Part shown: in pieces, positions 28,941-40,300 of the stretch
How positions within the stretch are numbered: the first letter of the stretch is position 1
Layout: each line of letters starts with the position of its first letter
From: Haliclona indistincta
Taxonomy: Eukaryota; Porifera; Demospongiae; Haplosclerida; Chalinidae
Direction of reading: 5' to 3'
Assembly: GCA_964017065.1 (NCBI GenBank)
Contig: OZ024785.1
Coordinates: 8,759,086-8,823,085, forward strand
Length of the DNA: 64,000 bases
Notes under the pieces: model-generated
What the model saw: only the letters and a program-made list of their open reading frames with translations
Told to the model about the DNA's origin: nothing
Database searches by the model: none
Made by a program: the position numbers and the translations under genes

Positions 28941-31010
28941 ATGGCTGATGAAGATCCAGATGAGAAAACAGGAAAGGAGAAGAAAAGACGTCGACCTCGA
29001 CGACCAAGATGGAAGAAAGAGCTAAAGGAAATCGAAGAAGCCGTGGAGAAGTACGAGGCCATAGACCCGCTACAAGTTTTGAATTTTACTGACCTCCCAC
29101 TCTCTGAACGCACTCAAGAGGGCCTGAAAAAATGTGGCTACGTCGACCCCACAGAAATCCAGAAGTCTGCTATTCCTGCTGCTTTGCAAGGCAAGGACAT
29201 TTTGGGTGCAGCCAAAACGGGATCGGGGAAGACACTTGCTTTTCTGATTCCAGTTCTGGAGTTGCTTTGGAGAGAGCGATGGTCTCATTTGGATGGTCTG
29301 GGAGCTCTGATTATCTCCCCAACGCGAGAACTGGCTTACCAATCATTTGAGGTACTTCGCCAAGTTGGAGGCCGACATGACTTTTCAGCTGGTCTTGTGA
29401 TAGGCGGTAAAGACCTCAAGCAGGAGCAGGAGAGAATCTGTCACACTAACATCCTGATCTGCACCCCTGGTCGGCTGTTACAGCACATGGACGAGACACC
29501 TGAGTTCAGCTGCTCCTCTCTCAAGATTCTGGTGCTAGACGAGGCAGACAGAATCCTTGATCTCGGCTTCGAGCAGGCAATGAATTCCGTCATCGAGAAC
29601 CTACCGGAAGAGCGACAAACTCTTCTCTTCTCTGCTACACAGACCAAGTCGATAAAAGATCTTGCTCGGCTTAGTCTCCAAGACCCTGAGTACATTGCCG
29701 TCCACGAACACTCTGACACAAGCACTCCTCACAGGCTGTTTCAGAACTACATCGTGTGCGAGCTGCAGGACAAGCTCAATGTACTGTACTCCTTTCTGCG
29801 TAGTCATGTGAAGAGCAAGATTATAGTCTTCATGTCATCTTGCAAACAAGTCAAGTTTTGCTATGAGGCTTTCTGTCACCTGCAACCAGGAGTACCTCTA
29901 ATGGCACTGTATGGAAGACAAAAACAGCTGAAGAGGGTTGGTATCTATAATGACTTTTGTCGTAAGAAATGGGCCGTCCTATTTTGTACGGATATAGCTG
30001 CTCGAGGCCTTGACTTCCCTTCTGTTCATTGGGTAATACAACTGGACTGTCCTGAGGATGCCAACACGTATATTCACAGAGTTGGACGAACTGCTCGCTA
30101 CGAAAAAGGAGGGAATGCGTTGCTGTTTCTCTTACCTTCAGAAGAGGAGGGCATGGTGGGAGAGCTAGAGAAAAAGAGGGTACCCATCAGCAAGATTCGA
30201 GTAAACCCAAAGAAGACCATCTCCATTCAGACGAAGCTTGCCGGTCTATGTGCTCGTGACGCTGCCCTGAAACACTGGGCTCAAAAAAGCTTCTTGTGTT
30301 ATCTCCGTTCAGTCCATCTTCAATCAAACAAACGTGTTTTCAATGTTCAAAAGCTACCGATTGATGAGTTTGCTCTTTCTCTTGGGCTCTCACAGTCACC
30401 ACGACTTCGTTTTCTCAAGCGAGAAGCTAGTGAACAGACAGCACCGGAGACTGAAGTTGAGAAGAAAACAGAGACATTAAATTTTGGTGTTGATGAAGAT
30501 GACAGTGACTCTGACGAAGTCCTGACAGTAAAGCGAGTTGTGCACCCGTCAGAGCGAGTCCCACTGCCTCACACCCTTTCTCCTCCTCCTCCTTCTGAAA
30601 CAAGGAAAAGAAAGGCACAGAGCAAAGCTGCTCTAGCGAAGACATTGCTGAAGAAGAAAATCAAGCTCAACAAGCATGTTCACTTTGATAATAGCAGTGA
30701 GGAAGAGGATGAAGCTAGCGAGAGTGATGCGGGTGAAGAATCTTTATCTTGTCATGGAATTGCAGAACAGCCAGGTGGTGGAATTGACCTCGATGAAGCT
30801 AAGATGGACATGATGTTGCAAGACAATTTTGACAAACGGAAGGATAGAGAACGAGTAAAAGCAGCTCGTAGACAGAGAAAGAAGAAAGGTCGCCAGCAAC
30901 AGTTACATGTAGAGGATGTGGAAGAGGCGGAAGAAGACGAAAAAGAAACTTGCATGGCTGACGAGACATTAGAAAATACAGAGGAATTAGCTTTGCAACT
31001 ACTGCGTTAG
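28941..31010 (+). CDS. DDX10: DEAD-box RNA helicase DDX10 (ribosome biogenesis)
   Basis: A single uninterrupted reading frame of 689 residues from MADEDPDE. It is an ATP-dependent RNA helicase of the DDX10/Dbp4 group, acting in the nucleolus on small-subunit rRNA processing. Visible motifs in order: Q motif (LNFTDLPLSE, TEIQKSAIP), Walker A AAKTGSGKT, PTRELAYQ, TPGRLLQH, DEAD box VLDEADRILD, SAT (LFSATQT), DIAARGLDFPSVHWVIQ and HRVGRTAR. The C-terminal third is acidic/basic low complexity ending in KDRERVKAARRQRKKKG, as in the family. It is shorter than human DDX10 (875 residues). A longer in-frame ATG at 28818 exists, but MADEDP follows the usual start and lies next to the promoter. Lack of introns is unusual among the neighbours. 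Confidence 0.95.
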   Translation: MADEDPDEKTGKEKKRRRPRRPRWKKELKEIEEAVEKYEAIDPLQVLNFTDLPLSERTQEGLKKCGYVDPTEIQKSAIPAALQGKDILGAAKTGSGKTLAFLIPVLELLWRERWSHLDGLGALIISPTRELAYQSFEVLRQVGGRHDFSAGLVIGGKDLKQEQERICHTNILICTPGRLLQHMDETPEFSCSSLKILVLDEADRILDLGFEQAMNSVIENLPEERQTLLFSATQTKSIKDLARLSLQDPEYIAVHEHSDTSTPHRLFQNYIVCELQDKLNVLYSFLRSHVKSKIIVFMSSCKQVKFCYEAFCHLQPGVPLMALYGRQKQLKRVGIYNDFCRKKWAVLFCTDIAARGLDFPSVHWVIQLDCPEDANTYIHRVGRTARYEKGGNALLFLLPSEEEGMVGELEKKRVPISKIRVNPKKTISIQTKLAGLCARDAALKHWAQKSFLCYLRSVHLQSNKRVFNVQKLPIDEFALSLGLSQSPRLRFLKREASEQTAPETEVEKKTETLNFGVDEDDSDSDEVLTVKRVVHPSERVPLPHTLSPPPPSETRKRKAQSKAALAKTLLKKKIKLNKHVHFDNSSEEEDEASESDAGEESLSCHGIAEQPGGGIDLDEAKMDMMLQDNFDKRKDRERVKAARRQRKKKGRQQQLHVEDVEEAEEDEKETCMADETLENTEELALQLLR

Positions 31011-31083
31011 TTTTGTGCATTAATGTGGTTACCGTATACGGATGTAAACGGAGTTAGTAAACGCAAATCACGTGTTGACAACA
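31011..31083. promoter_or_regulatory. 73-bp DDX10-PDCD2 spacer with CACGTG
   Basis: The gap from the DDX10 stop to the PDCD2 start is 73 bp and includes CACGTG at 31069-31074, ten bases before the ATG. It must hold the DDX10 3' end and the PDCD2 promoter, or the two genes are co-transcribed. I see no clear AATAAA in it. Confidence 0.5.
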
Positions 31084-32330
31084 ATGGCTGCTAAAGGTGA
31101 AGTGGAACTTGGTTTTTTAGAGAAATGCGAAGATCCGGCTGAACTTACCTCCGCCTCCTTTCCCAGTAAGGTTGGAGGGAAGCCGATCTGGCTATATCCC
31201 GTTCATCTTCCTCCTACGGAACGAGTACAGTGTAAACAGTGCCAAAAGCCATGCGTTCTTCTGCTCCAGATCTACGCTCCTCTCACTGACGATCCTGCCT
31301 CTTATCATCGCACGCTGTACGTGTTCGTGTGTCGCGATCCTTCCTGTCACAAGAAAGACAACAGCAAGTCGTTCAGAGTCCTTCGTTGTAGCTTGCCCAA
31401 GCAGAACAGTTACTATTGTGACAGCGATGATGATGATGAAGACAGTCAAGCAAGCAGTGTTGACCATACGCTCTCTACTCCATCTCTCTGTCAAGTATGT
31501 GGCTGCTTTGCTCCCAAGCAGTGCGGCAAGTGCAATAAAGCTCATTACTGCTCACGAGAGCATCAAAGATGCGACTGGACGGCCGGTCATAAGTTGTTCT
31601 GTGACGATCTAGCTAAAGGGAGGAGTTCAGAGGACCTGGGTTATCAACCAGGGAGTGGACTCCTCTTGCCGCTGTTTGAGATAGTGACCGAGAGTGAGCC
31701 GGAGGAAGATGGGAAGAAGGAAAGGAGTGAAGCGGACAGGTGCTTGGATACTCTTCTTATACACATCTTATTCTCTTTCTCTCTTAGATTAGCAGATTAT
31801 CACAAGTTCATAAGTTCCAATAATTACAATGGCGACTTGCTTCCGGCTGGCAGTGACAAGATACTTGAGGAAGCCATGGGCAACAACACTGGCGAAACTG
31901 ACTGCTTCAGATGTTTCAAACAACGAATTAAGCGAGAACCAGAACAGGTGTGAGACGAGACGTCGATATCTTTTTTATTCTGCTGTGCTCTTAGGTACTG
32001 AGGTATGAGCGAGATGGTGCACCACTTTTGATCAGTGACTCATCTCACACTCCACCCAACTGCACTTATTGTGGAGAAAAACGAACATTTGAATTTCAGG
32101 TAAGTGCACTACACATGCGCCTGCAGAATGCTTGTTATCATCTTCATCAGGTGATGCCTCAACTGCTTTATTATCTCAAAATGGACTCACTAACTGAAGA
32201 CTCTATTGACTGGGGCACACTACTAATATATACGTGTTCTAGAGACTGTCAGCCGTGCTCACCTGACGATGATGAATCTCTACTGACTAGTCCATATCGG
32301 GAAGAGTTCCTGCTCAAGCAAGATATTTGA
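31084..32330 (+). CDS. PDCD2: Programmed cell death protein 2 (PDCD2), MYND zinc-finger protein
   Basis: Four exons (31084-31739, 31788-31947, 31995-32099, 32151-32330) give 366 residues. PDCD2 is a dedicated chaperone-like factor for ribosomal protein uS5 (RPS2) in 40S assembly. The N-terminal half has GGKPIWLYPVHLP and the Cys-rich pair CKQCQKPC. Around residues 138-175 is a MYND finger (CQVCGCFAPKQCGKCNKAHY, CSREHQ, HKLFC), which separates PDCD2 from the MYND-less PDCD2L. The C-terminal part has EPEQVLRYERDG, FEFQVMPQLLYYL and SIDWGTLLIYTC, typical of the family. The first intron is only 48 nt, a multiple of three without stops, so exons 1 and 2 read as one ORF; splicing is inferred from GT-AG and alignment. 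The protein was named for cell death, but its established role is ribosome assembly. Confidence 0.94.
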
Positions 32331-32466
32331 CATTAATATTTTTTCAAGAATAAACAAATTAGAAGTGATATATGGAGTTTGGATATAAGGGAATAAATAA
32401 TGGGTTAAGTGTTTTGAGAAGTCCTGTAATAATCAACACAACAATACCACATTGCCAGCAGTGGTC
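32331..32466. other. Convergent 3' ends of PDCD2 and DNMT3
   Basis: 136 bp separate the two stop codons. AATAAA at 32349-32354 fits the PDCD2 polyadenylation signal. Nothing else is recognisable. Confidence 0.7.
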
Positions 32467-35400
32467 TTATAGGGTAGGGATAGTTTCTTCAGCATTATTG
32501 GTGGCCATTTTAACAGAGGAAGGAATTCCTGTCGTGCTGGACTGGAAATAATCCTTGAGAGGAGACAGGATGTGACGGATAACTGGGACACTCCATGCCT
32601 TGCCAAGCAGACGCTGGCGTCCACTGCGTCCAAGATTAGCAGCATCAGTGTAGTGGTCAGGAAACCCAAACAGACTGTAGCAGAGAGTGAGTGAAAGTGT
32701 ATCTGTGTGGAGGTGTTCTTACCGCTCCATCTCAGTGCACCAGAGCACATCGCCATCTTCCTCTCCCTCCACCCTTACTGGCATGAGAGCTTTCTTAGTC
32801 TGCTTGATGGAATTCATCTTAGTGGTGATGGTACGCAGTTTAATGAACTGGACACAAAGCAAAAAAGCTAGCATCTCCGCACTAGGGCACACACACACTC
32901 ACTTGAGCTGTTCTGAAGCAGTTTGGTTCGAGGCACTCCTGCAGAGTGAGCCTGTCTCCCGGCAGGGGAACAGTAGGCCTGCAGGAACAAGGAGATACTA
33001 CCAGTTTTGTAGACGCTCCCAGCATACCTGTTCATGCCGGGCAGATTGCCCCAGAAATACCGTGCTCTGTGTGCCGCTGAGATTTCTTTGGCGTCTACCA
33101 CTACTGGGTTGGTCTGCAGTATAGTAATGACAACTATATACCTGGTCAGTAATCAGCTTACCTGCAAGAATCTACTGATGGTCTGTTTGTCATGAGCTCG
33201 CATAGAGACTACGTTTTCATACAACCAGAAAAATGGTCGTTTATCTTCTGGAGCAGGCATACAGTATCGAAGGATGCGGAAGAACTCGAAAAACAGCTTT
33301 CCAGTGCCATCTGTACAAAAAGAGACAAACAGAGAGATTGATTGATGCTGTTTTATAACTCACCATAAATTCCTTTCCTGGCTGGGTTTACAATAGAGAG
33401 ATCATTGCAGGGGCTACCTCCGACCACAAGATCAAATGTGCCCCAAGCACGCACCTACAAGAAATACCCTGACACATTTTCACAGATGTATTGGTCACCA
33501 ATACCTCCTTCTCTGTGATGCGCTCCACAGGACCAACATGAATAAGCTCCTTGTGTTGCACACGAGATACCTGATTTTGAATAAAGGAGGAGAGATTGAA
33601 GACGCTACGTGCAGACAGAGCTTACATTGACAGCGTCCATGTCAATTTCTGAAGCTACATACTTGTCAACAACAAACCCAAGTTCCTTTAGCACCAGAAA
33701 CCCTGTATGATGACAGTATAAGTCATACACCATCTCGACTCAGTACCACATACCTGTAGCGATGCCGTCAAACAGACCGAGCACTCTCAGTGGTTTCCTC
33801 TCCTCAGCTGGAATAGGAGGAATGGACTTTGGCGGCTCCTTCAGAGACAATGATGGAAAATCATCACAGCAAAAGAACGCTGAAACTTACGTATTCCATC
33901 TCAATGTCATTCATGAACAGCTCATGGAGCTTAGTGTGACAGTCTTCTCTCCGTTTCAGCAAGCCCATGACGCGATCAGTACAGCACATGTAGCATGACC
34001 AATCAGTTGCTTCTTTCACCTGATCAGAAGGAGCGTGAGAGAGAGAGAGACAGAGAAAGAGAAATGATCAATAGAACAAAGTGTAATTTCTCACCGCTAG
34101 TACTTCAGGTGCTCCACAAAGCTTCTCGATACACGGAGCACAGTAGACTCTGTATGTTTGCAGCAGTAAGCACAGCAATGACCTATGCTGAGCTTACTTG
34201 GAGCAGTTTGGGGTATCACACATGAAGACCTCGTGACCACCAGAGCAAATAGTGCAATACATCTGGGCACACAGACAAAATAATTTTCACAATTTTTTTA
34301 GCAGTGCAAGTTAACCTGAGTTCCATCATCATCAAAAAGGTACGCAGACTCCAAAAAGTTGACCTATAGCAAAATAAAAATATTGAAACAACATGTACGC
34401 TATGGTTACCTTGCAGTGCTTGCACAAGCCGCCATGAAAGAGAGGATGTTCAGTGACCACATTGACACTGCCACAACCGATACACACATCTACATAGACA
34501 CAAGAATTAACCACACCTTTAGAATAAAAATATTTATACACATGTACCTTAACTATAATAACAATACTCGCTAATAAAATTATTTTCGAAATCACAAAAT
34601 TTTGTAACCACATACATTTTTGTAATTTTTTTTTAAATTCATACCTTCTATTTTAACCTGACCATCTCTCACAAGTTGAAATTGTACTGAAATCAATGAT
34701 AGAAATTAATTTTATACAGTGATACTTGATGGTTACCTTTCTTTCTCATCTGTACTAGCATGACCTCGCTCTTGTGTTTGGTCTCTGGTCCATGGCTGGG
34801 TCCACCACCAGCAGCAGCAGCACTCTTGCTACCACCTTCTCCCACTGGACCAGCTGCTTCCAATGGAACAACTCGCCAATGATCATTAACATCTGCTACA
34901 CCAGAAACAAAAAAATCCACATTTTTCATGGACAAAATTCAAATGCATTGTAAAATTAAAGTGAGCTTTGAGCGAGTGTTGCTAACCTTCTTTTGGTTTC
35001 AATCCTTCAGGTCCAGTTGGCAGAAATCCTCCAAATGCCCACTCCAAGAGCTCCTTCTCAAATCCAGTCAGCACAATACCACCTCTCTCTTTTCCCTTCG
35101 CTTTGCGTTCCTTCCTGGGCATCTCTTTGGGATCTTCTTCCTCTTGCTCGATAGCTACAAACAGCTTGTTGCTGGAAGAGTCAGCCAGGGAAGCACTGTC
35201 ATCACTCTGCTGGATACCTGGTCACATGTGACAATAAATGCAACTATCGTGCTCACCTGTTCTACAGGGTCATTCATTGCCGATGGATGAAACACCCATC
35301 GCGGCTTCCTGTCCTCCATTTTAAACGACAGAGTCTTACCACAGCGCTTAGCACCTTCCTATATAACACAGCAAATTTATTTGTGTAGAGCAACACACAC

Positions 35401-35907
35401 ACACACCTTCAGTGCTGTCATGACAGCCTTTCTGTACAATCCTTTCAACTTGGCTGTCACAAGGTAACCAGTAATCATTTCAAAAGGCACTAGCTTGCTA
35501 ATAGACAGCTAAAGAACACACCAATATTATAGTTCAGCAAACAGAATAGCTGCATAATAGTATACCTTGGATAGCTGGTTGTCACCAAACCACCTGATCC
35601 ACATCTGCACCCCTGGCTCTTCTTCGTCTTCATCCTTCTCGCAGTCATTTTCTTCTTTCTCTTTGTCAGTTGTGGTGTCTTGGTACATCACCATTCCTGG
35701 CCACCAGTCATATCCAGGCAGCTTGCCAACTATCATTGACCCTTCTGGATACACATGTGTGTTGGATACAGTAGGACTCTTGGCCTATAGTGAGGAAAAT
35801 TGACAACATACAATTACTGTTGAGTATACAGATAAAACCTGGTGAGCTGAATGCTGCTTATTCTTATGAGACGACTTGCACCGTGATTTCTTTGAACGCA
35901 ATGCCAT
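32467..35907 (-). CDS. DNMT3: De novo DNA (cytosine-5) methyltransferase DNMT3
   Basis: About 750 residues in roughly 21 exons. It transfers methyl groups from S-adenosylmethionine to cytosine in nuclear DNA. In order: a short basic start ([11 protein letters not shown]); a PWWP domain ([31 protein letters not shown]; 35.75-35.4 kb) that reads histone H3K36 methylation; an ADD domain with Cys pairs ([48 protein letters not shown]; 34.5-33.95 kb) that reads H3 tails; and the catalytic domain with motif I ([11 protein letters not shown]), motif IV PCN ([17 protein letters not shown]), motif VI ENV ([11 protein letters not shown]), motif VIII ([17 protein letters not shown]) and the C-terminal [12 protein letters not shown]. 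All catalytic motifs are intact. The start at 35907 has a CACGTG 64 bases upstream. An alternative is splicing from the upstream ORF (36201-36695). Confidence 0.92.
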
Positions 35908-35939
35908 TATTAGCAGCTTCTGCTACAGTAGTACTAGCT

Positions 35940-36100
35940 AGGCTCATGAAGCCAGACACTGGATGGAGCGCACGTGGGCGTTGTAAGTTCGTATACGTCG
36001 TTGAAATAATTTCGGGACAACGATTCGCGCAACGCGCGTCAGCGTTGCTTACGGGATTGCAAGCCTGGTACGTGCAGCACTACAAGTAGCGGCTCGCAGC
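35940..36100. promoter_or_regulatory. CpG-rich stretch upstream of DNMT3, with CACGTG
   Basis: Compared with its surroundings this stretch is rich in CpG (TACGTCGTTG, CGATTCGCGCAACGCGCGTC) and contains CACGTG at 35971-35976. It is a plausible DNMT3 promoter and argues for a start at 35907 rather than splicing from the upstream ORF. Confidence 0.45.
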
Positions 36101-36200
36101 TTCAGCCTTGGCGATACTGCACATCTTTACGGCGACAAAACTAGGCATATCGCGTAAGCGTGCAGGCACGCCTAGCTATTATTACATTCCGGGTTTATTA

Positions 36201-36695
36201 TCACAACTGTTGGTCAGCTGTCATTACCTGTGGCTTTGGCACTCTGTGCAATGTCCTTCCCATTGTGGATTCAGGCTCCAAACCTATGGAGTCGTTCTCA
36301 AAGGCAGATATTGGTATGCCTGATTCTAATTCCTTCATGCACACTCCAGCCTCTGCTTTCTGCAGCACTAGTCGAGCTCTATCAAAGTCCAAGGCTCTAC
36401 AGACTCCATGATTGTCATATTTTCGCTCCTCGTCACTATCAGACCTTGATTGAGTACCAGGTGTATCATAGGGGTTAAAGAATCTTGTCTTCTTGCGTTC
36501 TCTAGCACTGAAGCGACGATAGTTAGCACTCAAATCGGACTCCAACACAGCAGCATTGTCTGGCTGAGTGCTATCAGGACTGGTAGGAGACTCATTGCTA
36601 CTTGGTGGAGAAGGACAGGTTGGTGTTATCTTAGAGCGCTTTGTAACAACTGCATTAGAACCATGACTAGAGCGCTTTTTAGATAACTTGTCCAT
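36201..36695 (-). CDS. Unrecognised 164-residue protein upstream of DNMT3
   Basis: ATG at 36695 (MDKLSKKRSSHG), following a 3' splice site at ~36712. A probable non-coding first exon lies near 37168 (donor CAG-GTGAGT on the minus strand). The protein is hydrophilic, with a Ser/Pro/Thr-rich N-terminal half, a basic-aromatic motif (FSARERKKTRFFNPYD) and an acidic patch, and ends VMTADQQL. An AATAAA (minus strand, 36199-36194) follows the stop immediately. I do not recognise the family. A consensus donor at the PKPQ codons (about 36226) could instead splice in phase to 35925 and make this the DNMT3 N terminus. I favour a separate small nuclear-type gene, with modest confidence. Confidence 0.5.
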   Translation of the reverse strand: MDKLSKKRSSHGSNAVVTKRSKITPTCPSPPSSNESPTSPDSTQPDNAAVLESDLSANYRRFSARERKKTRFFNPYDTPGTQSRSDSDEERKYDNHGVCRALDFDRARLVLQKAEAGVCMKELESGIPISAFENDSIGLEPESTMGRTLHRVPKPQVMTADQQL

Positions 36696-37365
36696 AGCAC
36701 AGATCTGTAAAAGAAAACAATTTTTATAGTTGTAAACTGCTAATGGCACCAGCTTTCTGTGGTTGAAATGCAGTGGTATGTGAATCTAGTAATGATAACC
36801 AGTTCCATAACTGTTTAGCCCAGTGTTGCTATAGTTGGTACGACGGTGCAGTCAATGCAAATTATCCACTACCCAAACCTAGGCCGCAAAAACCAATCAG
36901 CACCCAATAGTCAGCCATGATGCACCAGCTGGGCATGGCAATCAAGTAGGTGCCGATTGGTAAGGCATGGAGAACATGCTGTCAACCCAAGAAACACAGT
37001 GCGATCATTAGTATTTGGTGCAAAAAGCTTAAGGATCGGTTGTAGCTTCTTTAATACTTACACAAAATGAAAAAGGTACTGCTGTTCATTTCATACATTA
37101 TAAAATACAGCACGATTACCAACTAGCTGTAAGTTATAAGAGATACAGAACCGCAACACACTCACCTGAGGAAACCACACGTGTATTTGAGATTAGATGA
37201 CACTTCACCCGAGCACACTTCTTGTAGCTGTGGTGAAGCAAGCAAGCAGGCTGGTGATTGGTGAACAGCGCACACGCGGGATAACTTGAATATACATAAT
37301 AACTAGATTGAGCCACGCCCGTATAACTGTTATTGTTATGCGGACGTGTACGGGGTACAAACAAA
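36696..37365. promoter_or_regulatory. Divergent upstream region of the small gene and NDUFS2
   Basis: 670 bp between start codons. It contains the likely 5' leader exon of the minus-strand gene (ending near 37168) with CACGTG at 37178-37183, and the NDUFS2 leader close to 37366. No repeats are obvious. Confidence 0.45.
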
Positions 37366-40300
37366 ATGGCGCTGGCAAGAAGCTGCAGACGATTACTCAG
37401 CCGTGGCGTTCAACGACCATTTCTTCGTGCACTACAACCAACAATTGCTTTGCCTTGTTGGAATGCAAGGTACGTGCGTGTATCTTTTCCTAAATTTGTT
37501 TCTTCACTATCTTGCTGTCAATCTCACAGGTGCTTCTCTAGTAAGGAGGAAAGGTTGCCAACCACTGAGGAGGTGTTGAAGGAGATAGAGCCTGTTAAGT
37601 TGCCTGGAAGATGGGCTGAATATACAGGCAATGTCATGTATCCTGATGAAGAATCGGCACTCTGGGACGTAACACGTCAGTTGACATAATTTGACGTCTA
37701 TTTGTAGTTCATTTCCATTGTTCAGACTTCACGGCTGAAAAACCGATCGAAAATCTAACTTTAAACTTCGGTCCACAGCACCCTGCCGCTCATGGCGTAC
37801 TTCGACTAGTAACAGAACTAAGTGGAGAGGTTAGCACTCTTCCTGCGATACTCATCTCTTCCAATATGCTCACCATTAACCTCTGTATCACTCACAGACT
37901 GTAGTTCGCTGTGATCCTCACATTGGTCTGCTGCATCGAGGCACAGAGAAACTAATCGAATACAAGACCTACATGCAAGTATGTTTAGCTGCTTAGTTGA
38001 TTTACTAATTCTTACCTTTGCACCTGTTTCTATCTCCTCACAGGCACTCCCGTATTTCGATCGACTTGACTATGTCTCAATGATGTGCAATGAGCAATGT
38101 TTCTCCATTGCTATAGAGAGGTTATTGGGTATCGAAGTACCCCTTAGAGCCAAGTACATTCGAACAATGTTTGCCGAGATCACACGTATACTGAATCACA
38201 TCATGGCTGTAGCTAGTCACGTACTGGATATTGGAGCCAATACACCGTTCGTCTGGCTGTTTGAGGAGAGAGAAAAGGTATGTATAACTATGTATGGTAG
38301 ATGCTGTCTGTGACCATCATTTGGACTTGTGTTATATAATGATACCTAGCTGTACTAGTGAAATCAGTGGTACCGTATTTCGGCGCAAAATAAATAATTT
38401 CAGATTTGCTTGTGGAAGTAATTGTGGCAGAAGCGTCGAATAATTGGAGTTGTTTTGAATGAGAACGCGTCTACAGCTCTTTTTCATGAAGTACAGGACT
38501 TTTCACGTCGAGGACTTTTCTCGTCAGGCTATTGGCTTACTATGATGAAGAACCAAAGCACTTGCCGAAATTTGGAGGTTTAGTACACATTTGCAGCGAC
38601 AAGGTGCCGGAAATTAGGAGGTGCTAAATCTTTAGAAGAAATACGGTATATGGTAGCTACTCGCTGTAAGAGGAAAAGGTCATGAAACAGCACAGTAGTA
38701 GTCTGGGAAGTGCAATGGAGCTTCCAGCCTCCCATACATGTGACCTGTCAGGGTGAAAGGTGTGAAGCACCTATGAGTGTAGCAAGGAGTTATAATAATG
38801 CAGAGTTCAGATTAAGATTATGATTAGTCATAAATCAAGTCACTGAGGTTGTACAGTAGCACTAGAAGTGTACGGTAGTTTGTAGAAGCTGTAATGATTT
38901 AAAATCTGTGTTAGACTGTTCTTCTGCTTTGCTCGTAGATGATGGAGCTCTATGAGAGGGTGTCTGGTGCCCGCATGCACGCTGCCTACATCAGACCGGG
39001 AGGAGTGTCGCAGGATCTCCCTATCGGTATAATGGACGACATTTACGACTTCATAAAGAACTTTTCAACTCGTCTTGATGAAGTAGAAGAGGTAAGTTGT
39101 GGACAGTTGAAGTGCTGCTCTCTGATACAGTTCTTTGTTAGTTGGTGAGCAACAATCGCATCTTCAAACAGAGAGTTGTTGATATAGGCATTGTCACAGT
39201 GCAAGAAGCTCTAGATTATGGATTCAGGTAATGTTGCAATCAATACAACTTCAAGAATTTATGACAACTCTCTCTTCTCCCTTCCTCATCCCTCTCTCTC
39301 CATCTCCCTCCCTCCTTCCCTCCCCCTCTCTCTCTCCCTCTCTCCCTCCCTCCCTCCCTCCCTCCCTCTCTCTCCCTCCCTCTCTCCCCCCTCTCTCTCT
39401 CTCCAGTGGGGTCATGTTACGAGGCAGTGGAGTCAAGTGGGACATACGGAAGGTTCATCCATATGATGCTTACGATAAGGTTGAATTTGATGTACCGATA
39501 GGTGTTAATGGTGACTGTTACGACAGGTTAGAATAAAGAAGACATGTTGCATTGATTGATCGGTTTCTTGTCCAGGTATCTGTGCAGACTAGAGGAGATG
39601 AGACAGAGTCTGCGCATTATCCATCAGTGTATGAACCAGATGCCGGAGGGAGAGATCAAAGTAGACGATGCCAAGATAACACCACCAAGTAGAGGCGAAA
39701 TGAAGGTTTCTACGTTATTTAAGTCAAGGCAAAATTTGATAGAGAATATTGTGCGATGGGTAATGGGTGTGCAATGGGGCAATATTGGGCAATGGGTCCA
39801 ATGGGTAGATTTTCTATTGAACGCTTGTTTTGTGTTTTTCCTTAAAATTGAGCATTATCCTAGATGCTCAAGGTTGAACCCTACATTTTGTACATTGCCT
39901 TTTAGAGTTGTAAGAAGTTTTTTCTAAAAATCTGTTGTTGCCGGTTGTTGCTGAGAAAAAAGAGAGTATTCTATGCTCACGTTCTGTGCACTTGAGAGTA
40001 TTCTATGTTCGCTGTCTTACGTTGTTCTCATTTCTCTGTTAGGACTCCATGGAGGCTCTTATCCATCATTTCAAGCTATTCACTGAAGGGTTTCAGGTGC
40101 CCCCTGGTTCAACGTACACCGCCATTGAAGCTCCCAAGGTAATGCAGGCGATTTGCAAACACCAATGAGACCAATCAAAATTGTATGCACACAAATACCA
40201 TACAGTATAAGCATGTGATGGAATAGTTCAGGATGCTTGGCGCTGAGCTAACTTTTGCAATCATTTTCCATTGATTGGTATCATAATAGTGTATGTTTGA

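Noticed and set aside
37333..37365. Upstream in-frame ATG of NDUFS2
   Set aside because: The later ATG at 37366 gives a typical Arg-rich mitochondrial presequence, and the extra 11 residues have no support.
39218..39466. Pro/Ser-rich ORFs around the CT tract
   Set aside because: The tract is the intron before NDUFS2 exon 8; the correct exon is recovered by GT-AG splicing.
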